Of a stretch of DNA of 64,000 nucleotides, positions 20,555 to 31,975 are shown piece by piece (positions within the stretch are counted from its first letter, which is position 1; each line of letters begins with the position of its first letter). The translations under genes were made by a program, and so were the position numbers. The DNA is from Malachius bipustulatus (taxonomy: Eukaryota > Arthropoda > Insecta > Coleoptera > Melyridae): the NCBI GenBank assembly GCA_910589415.1, contig OU342633.1, positions 13,306,858-13,370,857 on the forward strand. Direction: 5' to 3'. Below the pieces are notes generated by a model. That model worked only from the letters and a program-made list of their open reading frames with translations, searched no databases and was not told the origin of the DNA.

Positions 20555-23088
20555 TTAGACTTACATTATAAAAAAAAAAACATAATGTTACGTATCTGAT
20601 ACACCATGCAGTAGTGTGCATATATCAATTCTTGTGGAAACCCTGGAAGCAATTGGAATTTTTTTTCAAACATAAGTTAACCTTAGCATTTTGTACAAAA
20701 TACATAGGGGTTAAGCCTTTACATGAAGAATATTTACATCTTCCACGGGATTCCATCAATATGGGCCAGTGGTCCACAGCATCTTTTCTAACATCGATGG
20801 GTGGAGCTATTGCAGAAGATGTTTTCTTCTTATTTAGCTCTATTGCGTCTTGCAATGCGTGGCTTGGCCGACCTCTTTTTATTCCTGTCTTGCCTAGTTT
20901 ACATAAACACTGAGCAACTTCTATTCTAATTTTTTTTGTTTAAACTTTTTTTCTGCGCAAACCCGCTTGTACAAAAGCCAAGAGTTTATCAACACCAAAT
21001 CAACTAAACTAGATGATAAAACAATCTAAAATACCACTTTTTGGACTTCAGTTTGATTCTGTGCCGCCCAATATGGCTGTCGAGGAGGTCAACCCCACCC
21101 ATATGTTTATTATAAACCGAAACAATCTGCGGGCACTTGACTTCTTGGTACACTTTATTTTTTCTGTCAAACCTCTTCACTGTTAGTTCTGGATATTGAC
21201 CACAGAAAGATGACAATAAATTCACAGGTTTATTGTCTTTCCAAGAAAGACTGCAAACATCAACGCCATTTACTGATGCAAGAAACTCAGCTGATGTACC
21301 TCTTGTTTGTTTTTTACAGTCATTGTCAGTTGGTAGCTTGCAGTTTGGGATTCTGTTGCTTACAGTCCCTAGAGGCAAAATCCCTTTTTTTATTAAGATA
21401 TACCATGAGAGGAACATAGGTAAAATAATTATCAAAATATATTTTATGGTTCCTATTATTTGGGACATTTCTTGCAAGACGAACTACAACATTGGAACTT
21501 GCACCGAAGTTCGGTTCATTGTGAAGCCTCGAAACCTCGTCATTTTCCTGACCTATAAGAACTTCAAATTTATACGCAAACCCACTCACCCCACAAAGAA
21601 AATATAATTTATAGCCTCATTTGTGGGGTTTATTCTTCATAATATATTGCTTTAGATGGTGCCTAACTTTAGTGGCACAAATTTGTTCGTCTACTGACAA
21701 ACTTTCTTCCATGGGTATTGATAAAAATTTATTTCCGATGCTGTCTATTATTGGTATAATTTTATGCAACTTATCAAACCCAGGTTGGCCAACTGGTATT
21801 AGATTTTCCTTGTTATTGAAGTGTAAAACTGACCGGATTTTTTCAAACTGGTTCAAAGGCATAACCTCTTTCACAAAATCAGATCCAGTAACGTCTGCCC
21901 AGTAGTCTCTCACATTAGTGCAATATGAAACTGATGTAAATATACATATCCCCACATATTTCTGAATGTCCTCAACTCGTATGTTTTCTGGTCGATTAGG
22001 AATAGTTTGTGTGCTGTAGAGTGCTGACTCGTTTGTAATTTTCTCAAATAATTCATTATCAAAAAAATACTTGGAAAATTTGTATGGGGAGTCCAAGATG
22101 TTTTGTGGAAGTGTATCGTTTCCTATGAACTCCTTATCCTGCTCGGGCAATCGTACGCTACCTTTCTTCCAGGTTAATTTAGCTGTGTCTGCAGAATTAT
22201 TTTTTCTTCCTATTGACGTTGTGGCAGCTTTTGACGAAGAAGGTTGTGTTGATGCAGAAGCTACCGTTGACGACGTAGATGCTGTTGGCGATGAAGCTGT
22301 GGTTGACGGCACAGCATTTGTTTCCACAGAGAGTTGTTGCTCCTCGACTAAAATATCAAATTTTGCTGTCCTGTCTTGTGAATTTGAAACATTTTCATTT
22401 TCTTTATGATGAACCCAAGTCTTCTGGATGAACTGTGGGATCTCCAGCTTCATCGTCATCATCGCCGTCGTCGTCGTTTTCAAACCGATCTTCACTCTCC
22501 TCAGCAAATTTATTCGCTATTTCTAAGAATTCCGCATCAGTCAGAGGGCATATTTTTTTGTTTTTTTTTTCCACCAGCGACTCATTTTCTTGAAAACGAC
22601 ACCCTGTAATTATGTGTAAGCTACTCGTAGTATAAATTCAAAAAACGAATTTTGGTTGAAAGACTATTCATGCACTTTTTATGTACAAAAAATTAGCAAC
22701 TGCATGGTGTATCATATAATATGATACGAGCAGAAAAATTGGAGGTTAGAAAGTAGTTTCTTTTTTTACACTAAATAATAGTAAATAAATGTTGTACCTA
22801 CTTACTTGTTGGAAGCTGTAATAAATTATTTCACTACAATAATTCTCAAGTGTTGCAAAAAAATTTAAGAACAAAGTCACATAAAACTCCACCATACAAG
22901 AAACTGAGCGCGAAATTTAATTTCATTGCTGAATAACTTAGTGCGAGCAAATAACACGGAATAAGCGTTCCTTATGCATCCAGTGCATAGTGTTACATAT
23001 CTGAAACAGTTTGTGGTTCCTTTAATCATCGATAGATGTCAGTAGCAGTCCAGTTCTAATAGTGTATCATATTTGATATACTATGCAT
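20555..23088 (-). mobile_element. PiggyBac-type transposon at a TTAA site
   Basis: A degenerate piggyBac transposase (20625-22590) is flanked by related end sequences. GATACACCATGCAGT at about 20597 is matched in inverse orientation by ACTGCATGGTGTATC near 22700. Further variants of TGCATAGTGTTACAT or GTGTATCATATTTG occur at 22988 and 23063. The right end abuts TTAA at 23089-23092, where the sequence switches to a gag frame. A TTAA at 20551-20554 is the likely left site. PiggyBac elements insert at TTAA. Confidence 0.65.
20625..22590 (-). pseudogene. PiggyBac transposase, frameshifted
   Basis: A start near 22590 (MSRWWKKK) is followed by an acidic N-terminus and a Ser/Thr/Ala-rich linker. 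The core then has SVDEQICATK (first catalytic Asp), IYFDNYFT (second), and YNKHMGGVDLLDSHI with KKWYFRLFYH (third Asp region). A Cys-rich C-terminal zinc domain ends in NCFQGFHKN near 20625. At least three frameshifts (about 22540, 22430, 21600-21350) break the gene. All three catalytic Asp codons and the zinc ligands are still readable. Confidence 0.85.
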
Positions 23089-23092
23089 TTAA

Positions 23093-23470
23093 GGGCTTTA
23101 GAAATTAGATACAATGAACACCTAAACTCCTACGTCGCATTCGATTTTACTCAGAAATCCCTGGAACAAATTTTCCGGAGTTTTGTAGTTACCTGATTTT
23201 GCTGCACCTTGTAGAGAACAGGGCAGTCTATCTATAATACAGGAAACAGCATTTGCATCACTTATTTCGCATTTATTTATCAACATGCACTTGGAATAAA
23301 AATAGTGCATTATGGTTTCGTCTTGCGTGTTCTTGCGTCCAACCATGCTTTTTAAATTATCAATGAAGTACTCATGGCTTGGAAATGCTTCGGCAACCGC
23401 TGCTTTCCACTCATCCCAGGAGTTGCTGTAATTCGGAAGTGAATCATACCAAGTCTACTATTCCGCTGAG
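23093..23470 (-). pseudogene. Ty3-type gag fragment
   Basis: The minus strand reads WYDSLPNYSNSWDEWKAAVA, then DETIMHYFYSKCMLINKC, AVSCIIDRLP and TPENLFQGFLSKIE. This is the same capsid region as in the gag of the element at 867-4718 (MTSYYHSMVMLCEKLGI, AVSCILGGLP) but well diverged. It is cut at TTAA (23089-23092) by the piggyBac element. Confidence 0.7.
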
Positions 23471-24246
23471 CTTAGACTATAAAATACGACTTTGTAGGAT
23501 GATTCCATCCATAAATCAAAGCCAATTGATCTATTTTAGCCAATTTACTGACGTCATATTAAATAATTATATAACTAACAAGTTGTTTTGAATGCATTTT
23601 CATTTAGCATTTGAAATAAGTTTTATCTTCCATTTTGCATTTTGTATGTTGTTGCAACGACTTTCTGTTGTCTTGTGTCTTGGTCTTGAGCCAAGTTTGT
23701 TGCCTAACTGATGTAAATTAAATTGTGAAAAAATCCTATTGCAACAAAAAATAGAAATTAAACAATAAAAAATAGGGTTACGAAAACCATTTTGTACTTT
23801 TTATCTTAAATAAGTTTTCTTGAAACTATTTTGTATTTTCATTTCAAATATATTTGAAAAAGTATTTTACCCAGCTCTGGATTTATTGCCATTGCAACAA
23901 TATTCTTAATATACTAGTATTGTCATTTACATGCACTAGCATCTATTTTGGTATTTTGTCGTTGAATAATTAAATTATTGTGTGCAATAATTAATTCTTT
24001 TAGCTTATTGTGATGATCCTTCCTTAGGATCTAGGTTCGTTTGATACTAGTAGGGAAAGAGTTCTGAGGTTTACTAATTTACGATTTATTTACTAATAAT
24101 CTATAACTTAGTCACTGGGACGTCGATGCCCATCCTGTTAGAGAGACGGTATCGAACCTTCTTCCCTTGTGTGCAACGTATTTCTCAATAATTTGAATAA
24201 AAAAAAAATACAGTAATTTCTACGTGTTGCTGATTAACATAAAGGA
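23471..24246. other. No gene seen
   Basis: AT-rich. No coding or terminal-repeat signal could be supported. Short stretches resemble LTR-type sequence (a TTGTTGCAACGACTTTC region near 23640) but have no partner in the window. Confidence 0.3.
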
Positions 24247-24864
24247 TTATAGTTTCTGCAATAGAGGAAATGTGAACGTACTCGACTTGTGAACTCGAGT
24301 TACATTATCAGCAACTCTTGTTTCATAAAATGGTTTAAAGACATCAATGAACTGTGTAAATAAACAGTTATTAAAACTAAGGATGTATTGCTTAGCACTT
24401 TCCATCACATTATTAACTTGACTTTCAGTGGATAATGACAACGGCACAGTTACCGCATTGTCGTCGGTTATAACATCAATAGGATTTTCTTCCATTGATG
24501 GTGCTTCGTCGTTGAAATAAATTTCATTATTACCTACCTTAGTCTCATTATTGTTACTCCCGTAATTCGTTGCATCATCTATTAATACAGTTTCGTTATT
24601 AGTTATTACTGTCCTGTCAAGTGATGGTAGTTTATTGAGGGCAATATCTTTTTCTGAAGATAAGTCACTATCATTTCTAGCACTGGTACAGGTATTTGGA
24701 AGTACAAGATTATTTCTTCGTCTTTTTTTATGTAATATTTGAGTGGGGTTGTGGTCCCTATGGGTGCCCGCCAGGTACACGACGCTCTTAATGTAGTGTT
24801 CTGTGAGGACGCTTCTTTTTCTCGTGAAACTTTCGATCAACGTCCTCACCTGCGGCCTCCCCAA
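24247..24864 (-). CDS. Unrecognised 205-residue ORF, Asn/Asp/Ser-rich
   Basis: One of the longer open frames without a clear match. It starts MGRPQVRTLIESFTRKRSVL, in a locally GC-richer stretch. A basic patch follows (KKRRRNN), then a long Asn/Asp/Glu/Thr-rich low-complexity region and a C-terminal FIDVFKPFYETRVADNVTRV. No start context or neighbour helps. It may be the leader or gag of an LTR element. I do not assign a function. Confidence 0.3.
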   Translation of the reverse strand: MGRPQVRTLIESFTRKRSVLTEHYIKSVVYLAGTHRDHNPTQILHKKRRRNNLVLPNTCTSARNDSDLSSEKDIALNKLPSLDRTVITNNETVLIDDATNYGSNNNETKVGNNEIYFNDEAPSMEENPIDVITDDNAVTVPLSLSTESQVNNVMESAKQYILSFNNCLFTQFIDVFKPFYETRVADNVTRVHKSSTFTFPLLQKL

Positions 24865-25880
24865 CCGCCCCCCTAGCTTCTATATCTGTGGGTTCTAAGT
24901 CAGATTTTTCCAATCAAGCAGATTCTGTCTTATAAGCAGCATCATAGGAAGCTGCAAAAGAGGAATAATATAACTTATCAAAAGTATGTATAGTAGAACT
25001 ATTTTTAAAATACGGGAAGTCATAAAATATCTGTTACTTTCTCACTCACTGGGTTATCCATACCTGTTGACTTGATATAGGAGAAACCGTAAGAATCTGA
25101 AGCTGAGTTCAATTGTTAAAATGTTGCCAAAGGTGTAGTTTCAAATCATTCAAAAGTAATTTTTGTTCACAGACTAGACATAAATAATTTTTACACTTAT
25201 TATTATAAATATAATATACTTTATTTTGTTGTTGGCAGCCTGGATTCTATCCCTGCACCGCACTAACCACTTTTTAATTATCACTTCGGATTCTGTTGTG
25301 GTCGAAATATTTAGACGGACAGCATCTAAAACAATAAAATTATTAAATTCCTTAATCATTTTTGTCACGTCTTTCCTTCATTGAGAGTACCTATTAATTT
25401 ATTTGGTTAATTAGGTAATTAACCAATGCCTTCAGACGGGATTTTTGGATGGACTTACACAAATTATACACAATATCAAAACATAAAACTTAACTTTATT
25501 AACTTCATAAAATGTAGTAAATGAAAAATAATCATTTATTATGCTCAGGCTTCGTGAACGCCTGGTATATAACTTCCCGGCCCAGCATCCAGTAAAAACC
25601 GGCGCCCCGTCTACCGCTTGACGGCAATGCTGGCTCTCTGGCAGTAGGTCGAGTAGCACGAGTTTTTGCGGCCTTATCGATTAACTGGAAAATAAAAGCG
25701 TTAATTCTGGCGATGGTGTGAGAATGGATTAAATGATTTTACTATGATTTTATCGCGTCGATAAAAGAATGAGAAACAAACAGAATAAAACTCCCTATTA
25801 ATATTATTTACATGAAATTTATAACGATCTGAATTTATAAAGAATTACGTTCCTATTAACATGAATATTTGATTTACAGC
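24865..25880. other. No clear gene
   Basis: Only short ORFs. One at 25174-25368 (minus; IIKKWLVRCRDRIQAAN) and one ending near 25500 (minus; GRRGAGFYWMLGREVIY) look as if they could be coding remnants, but neither could be placed in a family. Confidence 0.25.
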
Positions 25881-26089
25881 GGGTATTATAAAGGCTCATT
25901 AAGTTAACGGGCAGATTTCTGTGGCCATTTCTGAAGAAGGTATCGAGTCTAAGTGGAAATTTTTTAATTTTATCTATTCTTGACATGAAAGTTATTACAA
26001 AAATGTTAATAAAAGTCATTTGACGTCGATATTAGCTTCAAAAACGAGCACAGAAATCTGCCCGTTACCCTAATGAGCCTCTGGTACTT
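25881..26089. mobile_element. Small MITE with about 30-bp inverted ends (copy 1)
   Basis: The left end, GGCTCATTAAGTTAACGGGC followed by AGATTTCTGTG, is matched in reverse complement at 26048-26079. The inside is AT-rich and non-coding. A second copy with the same ends is at about 49512-49719. In the two best-preserved ends the similarity runs a further 12 bp outwards to GGGTATTAT. It sits at the end of a Ty3 gag remnant. Confidence 0.75.
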
Positions 26090-28198
26090 GAGAATTATGT
26101 GCAAGATTTGTTAACGGTAGCGGTCGGAATGATGTAGATTTTGCTGAGAAATTATTATTTTGTTGATAATTGTGATTCTGATTTACTTTATATTTTTGTG
26201 ATTTTTCTCGACTAGCTTCGATTTGGAAATCGTTAGTCAACATATTTAAAGCAGAATTTAAATCATGTGATCCAAGTGATTCCTTTAAACCGCGAAGTAA
26301 CACTCTACAAGCATGTGCTCTGAAGTAACCTGATAATACTGTTTGCGTATTTATCTCATAATGTGCAGCTAAATGTGATACTTGCACATTTAGAACATGT
26401 TGAACCCGGTTGAAGAAGTCAAACGCGGATTCATTTCCTTGCTTGAGTTCATAAAACTATATTAAGTTACAAAATATGAATTGTTGAGAAGAGCGATTTA
26501 AAGAAAATTTTTACAAACATTCACTTATGAGTGTTTTTTTCTTATTTCCATTGTCAGTATGTATTTTTTTATACCTCTACTGACAATCTTTCAATCCCCC
26601 ATTTTAAACAATTCTTCTCAATATGTTTCAATTGACAAAAAAAATTTCATTTCAAGTGGACTTAATATAGTTTTATTTTGAACCTAAATTATTCAAGTAG
26701 GACTTGGTAGTAATTGAATAATAACTTCTTGGAGTTAGAAGTATTTATAATATTTATTTTATTATAAAAATTAAAAAATAACACATCAAATTTCTGATTT
26801 TACTCATTACTAACGTAACAACTACTCTAAAATATTAAAAAAAATATTATCATATTTCTGACATACTATTTCTTGGAAACATGAAAATCAGTCCTCGGTG
26901 TTGTCGTTATGTTGTAAATTTATGTAAAAATTATGAAACTCCTTTGGAACCCATTTGAGAAGATTTTGTAAGTGTCTATATTTCTTTGTCGAAATGAGAT
27001 TTTGTCCATTTCTCAAAAATGGAAGTTCAGCTGGATAAAAAACACGTCGTCCGGTTCTTTTCAAATTAACTCGTTTGAAATCTTCAGAGTCAAAATCAAC
27101 TTTATAATAGAGAACACCCATGCCATTTGCATTTACCTGTAGGTGAACAGCTTTCGAAATGCTAAAATCCTCCACAGAATCAGCCTTTTTACGATATACA
27201 AATGGCGATGTATAGTCGTTAAACAGCTTTTTGAAGTCTTTAAAATCTCCCGTTTCCATGTTCAGTACCTGAAAAGGATTATTTATACTGCACATTCGAG
27301 CTAGCTGTTGCCAATCCCATGGTGTCATTATTTGGACACCGACACTTTTTTCTTTGCTCTCTCAATTAGTGAATGACTACCGTCAACTTCAAGGTGTGTG
27401 TGTCCCCTTAGTAAGAATTTATGATTTATGGTTTTTAAATTGTGAAAAATTTTCAACAGCCAAAAGTACGTTGCTACCATAATTATATTCCTATTCTGAG
27501 AAGGACAGTTGTCCGACCAAATAGTTAATATAGTATTGCCGCGTATGCTGCCGGGCATCAAGACGTGCCCCTGTCTTGATTCTTTTTATGGCTACAGGAA
27601 CTGTTTTGACATGCGAAGCTACAAACTGGCGTTTGTGATTTATATCTTTCTTAGCATCCCAAAATTTTGCATTGATATAGGCATTATGCATAATACGCGA
27701 TGTATATTATACATCGCGTTTATCTGAGTAAGCATTAGGTGTTTCTGTTTTAAGGCGCAACATTTAATGGTACAAGAAGAAATATTAATTGCAGCTTCTT
27801 CTGTGATTTTAGCTAGTATGCTTGACATCAAATATTCATTTTGAAAATCATTGGCACCTGCTAAATTATAAACTTTGGTAACAAATTTTTCACAAATCTC
27901 TAGAAACCTTGAAAGTAATTGTTGTTCTCCATGAAATTCTGGGATCACACTTAAGTATTCTTTCTTTAAAACTGGGACTAGAAGTACTTGAGGTACCTAC
28001 TTGAGTTTCAGACATTTTTATGGTGTTTTTTGGTATTTTAATGTCAATAAGAGATAATTTAGAAATATCAAAAATTGAGTCGTCCACAGGAATTTCTTTA
28101 ATTAATGGAGATGATGGGTAAGATGAGTCAGAATCAGAATTTGAACTGTCAGTTGAACTTTCTGAGGAAAACCTATCTTTCGAACCCCTAAAAGACAT
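26080..28198 (-). pseudogene. Ty3/errantivirus-type gag, split by a DNA-transposon piece
   Basis: Gag starts at 28198 (MSFRGSKDRFSSESS). It has a Ser/Asp-rich N-terminus, then IPEFHGEQQLLSRFLEICEK, NDFQNEYLMSSILAKI and YSDKRDV near 27715. The frame stops there and resumes at about 26460 with ELKQGNESAFDFFNRVQHVL, then RAHACRVLLRGLKESLG and an Asn/Gln-rich tail. The 1.2 kb between (about 26470-27700) is unrelated transposase sequence. A primer site lies 270 bp upstream of gag at 28467-28484. Confidence 0.75.
26888..27700 (-). pseudogene. DNCPSQNRN-type member of the uncharacterised DDE-like family
   Basis: Minus strand in order: FWDAKKDINHKRQFVASHVK (27665-27600), WSDNCPSQNRN with the second putative catalytic Asp (27515), LLRGHTHLEVDGSHSLIERA (27400), and a C-terminal region PWDWQQLARMCSINNPFQVL ... 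ELPFLRNGQNLISTKKYRHL ... VPKEFHNFYINLQH with a stop near 26888. The order and motifs match the intact protein at 57085-58959 (DGCAGQNKN, RGHSFMAADR). The segment with the first Asp is missing. A frame change lies near 27500. It sits inside a gag gene. Confidence 0.7.
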
Positions 28199-28466
28199 AA
28201 ATAAGGGTACTTACAGCAATATCACTATCCGTTCCATGTGTGTACTCAACAGGATGTTGATTCGATGTCTTCTCGGAATCTAGATTGGTCCTGGGCCACA
28301 CTGCTCCGATGTACACTCGAAGGCTTCTCGTTAGGCTACTTAGTTCACCTAACTGGAACTGGACATTGGAATTTCGAACTTTCGCGAGTTTGAAAATCCC
28401 AGAACTTTTGATAGCCAAATAAATCGCTAAAACGAACCGAATTTATATTCCCTAAATCGATTGGCT

Positions 28467-28484
28467 ATCCTACTGACTGCGCCA
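28467..28484 (-). promoter_or_regulatory. Primer-binding site, tRNA-Ser type
   Basis: The minus strand reads TGGCGCAGTCAGTAGGAT. TGGCGCAGTC-type sites are typical of insect Ty3/errantivirus-like elements and lie directly after the 5' LTR. It sits 270 bp before the gag start at 28198, the right place and orientation. Confidence 0.7.
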
Positions 28485-29135
28485 CTTATATTTTGATATT
28501 CCGTTGATATATAGGTTTTGTTGATTCTTTTGAAATCGGGGATGGAAAATATTAGTGGACTGTATTTTGGATGGGTTGGTATTGGCAGTTTATAATTACT
28601 ATTGTCACTATTCGATAATTATTAATAACTCACCACAGAGTTCACTCGTGCTGGCATGTAGAATTAATTGATTTGTTATAATTGTCTTGTTTCCTGGTAC
28701 TGCATCAACAGCGTCTTTTTTCATGGAGTCGATCCAACCACGTCTCCTCTGCTACTCGCGTACTACGTAGGTATTATCCCCGCGTGTCTTGTGTCCTTTT
28801 CTTCCGACAGGAATTCTTACACTCTCAGTGCGGGTGTTCACTATTATTGAAGCCCGCCTGCCAGATATTAGGACAAGAAGGATGGATATTATATGGCGGG
28901 AGAATTTTCAAATTTGAACTTGATTGAATCTTAACTAACTAATTATTTCCCCGGTTATATATAAACAGGTTTTAAAAAAAGGAATTTATTCAAAAAGTTA
29001 CATCTGTTCGTTACGGGCTACAATTCTAGACTAAATTATTATAATATTATTTCTAAGAGGCTTAAAATGCTAAATTGCACAATAATTGCATTACACACAG
29101 GTCTCTGACCAAGTTCCTTGACTTATTTACTAGAA
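28485..29135 (-). other. Probable LTR region, no second copy in window
   Basis: By position next to the primer site, the sequence from 28485 upwards should be the 5' LTR of the gag remnant. No matching LTR was found, so the outer edge cannot be set. No genes are seen here. Confidence 0.35.
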
Positions 29136-29196
29136 CTACACAACAGGAAATATAAGAATACTGCTGATGTTGGTGTCAAATTGTAGATGGATGGAA

Positions 29197-29622
29197 CTAT
29201 AACTTATAATAAACAGTGTTGAATAAGTGGAAAAACAAATACGGATCGATCTGCTCTCTAAGCTTATAGTGAATGGAAGGAAAGATACAAAGGTGGCGAC
29301 AAGTTTTAAATGTATTGCTGTTATTTTCATTCTGCATTTTTTGCAAGAATTCCATGATGGCCCTAGAATCATCTACAGAGTCTGGTGAAATGTATAAATA
29401 CAAAACATATGTAGAAATAGTAGGTACAATTATAGAAATTGTACTTACAGCAGGTATATCAGCTGAATTTACCGGTGTTCCGACTTCATAATTTGGATGA
29501 GTTGAATCTTCAAAAATAGAATTCGACGGAGGATTAGTAAAATTTTCAAGCTCATCAAGTATATTCTGGTCTAATACTGGTAGCGAATCCGGAAACTGGA
29601 GTAAATAAATAACGTGAAACAT
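29197..29622 (-). CDS. Unrecognised ORF with a likely small intron
   Basis: The minus-strand frame has an acidic part (DELENFTNPPSNSIFEDST). A GTAAGTAC donor near 29457 and a TTTCACCAG acceptor near 29388 would remove about 70 bp and join SADIPA to DSVDDSRAIMEFLQKMQNEN. The 5' and 3' ends are not defined and the family is unknown. It may belong to the Harbinger-type accessory gene at 30105-30930, whose proteins have similar acidic linkers. Confidence 0.3.
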   Translation of the reverse strand: MFHVIYLLQFPDSLPVLDQNILDELENFTNPPSNSIFEDSTHPNYEVGTPVNSADIPAVSTISIIVPTISTYVLYLYISPDSVDDSRAIMEFLQKMQNENNSNTFKTCRHLCIFPSIHYKLREQIDPYLFFHLFNTVYYKL

Positions 29623-30104
29623 CGGGACACAATGACCGAGATAAAGTTCTGTAGAAGTTGGTTTTCATCTTTCGGTATTTCTGAAACAAAATTTGGAATT
29701 AAAAAAAAAACAACACTAACACAAACACATACTGTTTCTCCATCGCAAAACTGTTTTCGAAAATTTTATTCATGAATGGTTGAGCTGCTAATCTTGATAA
29801 AGCTTCAGGTTTCTCTCTCGAATCACTAAGGCCACAATGTCTGCAACAGACAACATATAAGTGACAATTTAAAAAATGAACACCATACTTACCTACCTAC
29901 TTTTTTTCTTGGAAGCAACTACTCTCATTTTTGTCATATTTTCTAGAAATTAAGAAATAAAGTTATTCAAGACTTCCTGTAGTATTAAGAAACATAGACA
30001 ACATTTTATAGAAATTCTCTCGTACATACATTGAAAATCGACAAAAAAATAACAAAAAAAAAGGATAACAAATTTTTTTTTGGTAATTCACCTGAATTAT
30101 AACA
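29623..30104. other. No gene seen
   Basis: AT-rich spacer with A/T runs. Short minus-strand stretches could be degraded coding sequence but cannot be identified. Confidence 0.3.
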
Positions 30105-30930
30105 GTTAATCTAATTTCAAATATTACTTGAAGTTGACGGCACTTTCTGTGACACTCGTTTCTCTAAAAACTTTTCTAATAAATTAAGTTTCCTCTGCTC
30201 CATCTTAATTTTCTCTTTCTCCAATTCCATAATTTCTCTATGCTTCTTTTCTTTTTGAATCAGTTTTTCTTTTCTATAAAGAAAACCCTGATTTGACGAC
30301 TTTTTCTTGCAAATTGATTTCCCTTTTGTATTAATCTTAAGTAGCTGCCATCGCTACTTAATTTATTACTCGTTTTGGGAGTAGAATTGGCAGATTCCGA
30401 TTCCTTAATAGAAATATTATCATCAGCATCATCATTCTCCAAGTCGTCATTACCTGGCAAAACATCTTTCTTGTCAATGTCCAAGACATTTGAACCCTTT
30501 ACGTTGTTGGAGGGCTTATCTCCAACAATCTCGTCAAGTTTTTCATAGTATTTGTAATTTGAAGCTCCTCACCGGATTTTTTGGGCCCTTTATTGTCTTT
30601 AATTGACCGGTAAACTCGCATAAGGTTCGACCACTTTATTTCTAATTTATATTGAGTCCTCTAGAATTAAAAAAATGCATGTCAAAATCTACTGAAAGTT
30701 TATGATAGTTGGGTTCAGTTACAAAATAACTGTGAGCAGCCATTTTTTCTTCTATTATTGTCCAAACATGCCTCCTTTTTTTGCATGACTGAAGTCTTCC
30801 TTCTGTTCACCATAAACATAAATCAGGAGCAATGTTTCGGCCTCGGACCAAAAACCTTCCGACGAACTTGTCCACTTCTTCCTCTGGAAGACAAGTTTCT
30901 ATGATTTCCCCATCACACTGTAAATGTATT
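30105..30930 (-). pseudogene. Myb/SANT-like DNA-binding protein (Harbinger-accessory type)
   Basis: The minus strand from about 30815 gives LIYVYGEQKEDFSHAKKR, VWTIIEEKMAAHSYFVTE, then after a gap LEIKWSNLMRVYRSIKDNKG and YYEKLDEIVGDKP. An Asp/Glu/Ser-rich linker follows (DDLENDDADDNISIKESE), then a charged coiled coil (KEKKHREIMELEKEKIKMEQ) ending near 30112. This is a Myb/SANT-like trihelix protein as carried by PIF/Harbinger elements. Two or more frameshifts (near 30560 and 30270) break it. A Harbinger transposase remnant is present at 40.4 and 45 kb but is not adjacent. Confidence 0.65.
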
Positions 30931-31619
30931 TTTTTTTTACAGATATGTTTTTTGCATATTAATAATTGGCTACCATAATTAGGTAAGTACAGTTATTTAA
31001 TTTGCCATTGAACAATGTTTCCACGCAGGGTGGTGGAAAAGTTCAGCACAAAATTCATAATTCTGCTAGGTATAAATAACTTTTCTATGAAAGTCGCTTT
31101 GACAGGTCGTTTTTATGTATTTCAATTGTCGGTTTCTTGCAATCCCCATCCCTCAAAACTTCAACCCCACCCTAAAGGTATCTGTAAATTTCCTCGGAAA
31201 TTTTTAGATGTGAAGTGGGGTCCTGGGTATTAGAAAGGTATTTTTAAAGAAATTATTTCTGCTGAATTAAATTTAATTCTAAATCGTAAGTTCAAAAAAG
31301 TTACGACTTGTTTAATTTTAAATTTTCAAAATATTTCCAAATATTTTTTAAATAAGCATTTAATAGATATTTAAAAAATATTATTTAAATTAATTAATAT
31401 TTTCAAAATAATAAACAAACATTTAACATGCCTTATCTTTTTTGAATTTATGAAAACTTCTCGGGCAGACCTTCCTATTCGATGTATCGCACGAACCACC
31501 TCGCAATTTTTTTCTTCATCTATTTTTTTAGAACTCCGCTATAATAACATATTGTGGTTTCGCCACTAAGACTCGCCCTGTACGTATATTTAATGAAATA
31601 TATATGCAGTAATATTGCA
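30931..31619. other. No gene seen
   Basis: AT-rich, with runs of AAATATTT words at 31300-31420. No coding or repeat structure could be supported. Confidence 0.35.
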
Positions 31620-31975
31620 TAAGTACCGGCTAAACATCTTCATCACTTTCAGAGCAACTGTCATCACTATTATTCAAATTATTTATTATCTCATTATCGG
31701 CGTCCGCGTCCATTTTGACTTGATTGAAATAATCAATCCTAATTATTTTCTCACAATGGTTCACACAATTGCTCCACAGTTGAGAAGAAACAGAGTCTAC
31801 TGCTTCCTGTCACATCGCCAACACAGCTTCAACCGAAAATCCATTTCTCCCAATATTTTGGTCATAATACCTTTTCGCTGCTGCCCATATCAGTTCAATG
31901 AGATTATAGTGCCAGTGGTATGGTGGCAAACTCAACACCCGATGCTCATGCGCTTGAATTATTTGGTCGACTTAA
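31620..31975 (-). pseudogene. IS630/Tc1-related DDE endonuclease, C-terminal fragment
   Basis: The minus strand reads LSLPPYHWHYNLIELIWAAA, then KRYYDQNIGRNGFSVEAVL, a stop, QLWSNCVNHCEKIIRIDYFN and an Asp/Ser-rich tail. The pattern PPYHxHYNxIELIW is the third-acid region of an insect IS630/Tc1-related endonuclease family. The earlier catalytic motifs are missing. The plus-strand ORF over this region is an antisense shadow. Confidence 0.65.

Noticed and set aside
21210..22609. Several plus-strand ORFs of 67-124 codons
   Set aside because: All are opposite the piggyBac transposase frame and have no motifs of their own.
28467..28484. tRNA gene fragment
   Set aside because: Only the 18 bases complementary to a tRNA 3' end are present, in the position of a retroelement primer site.
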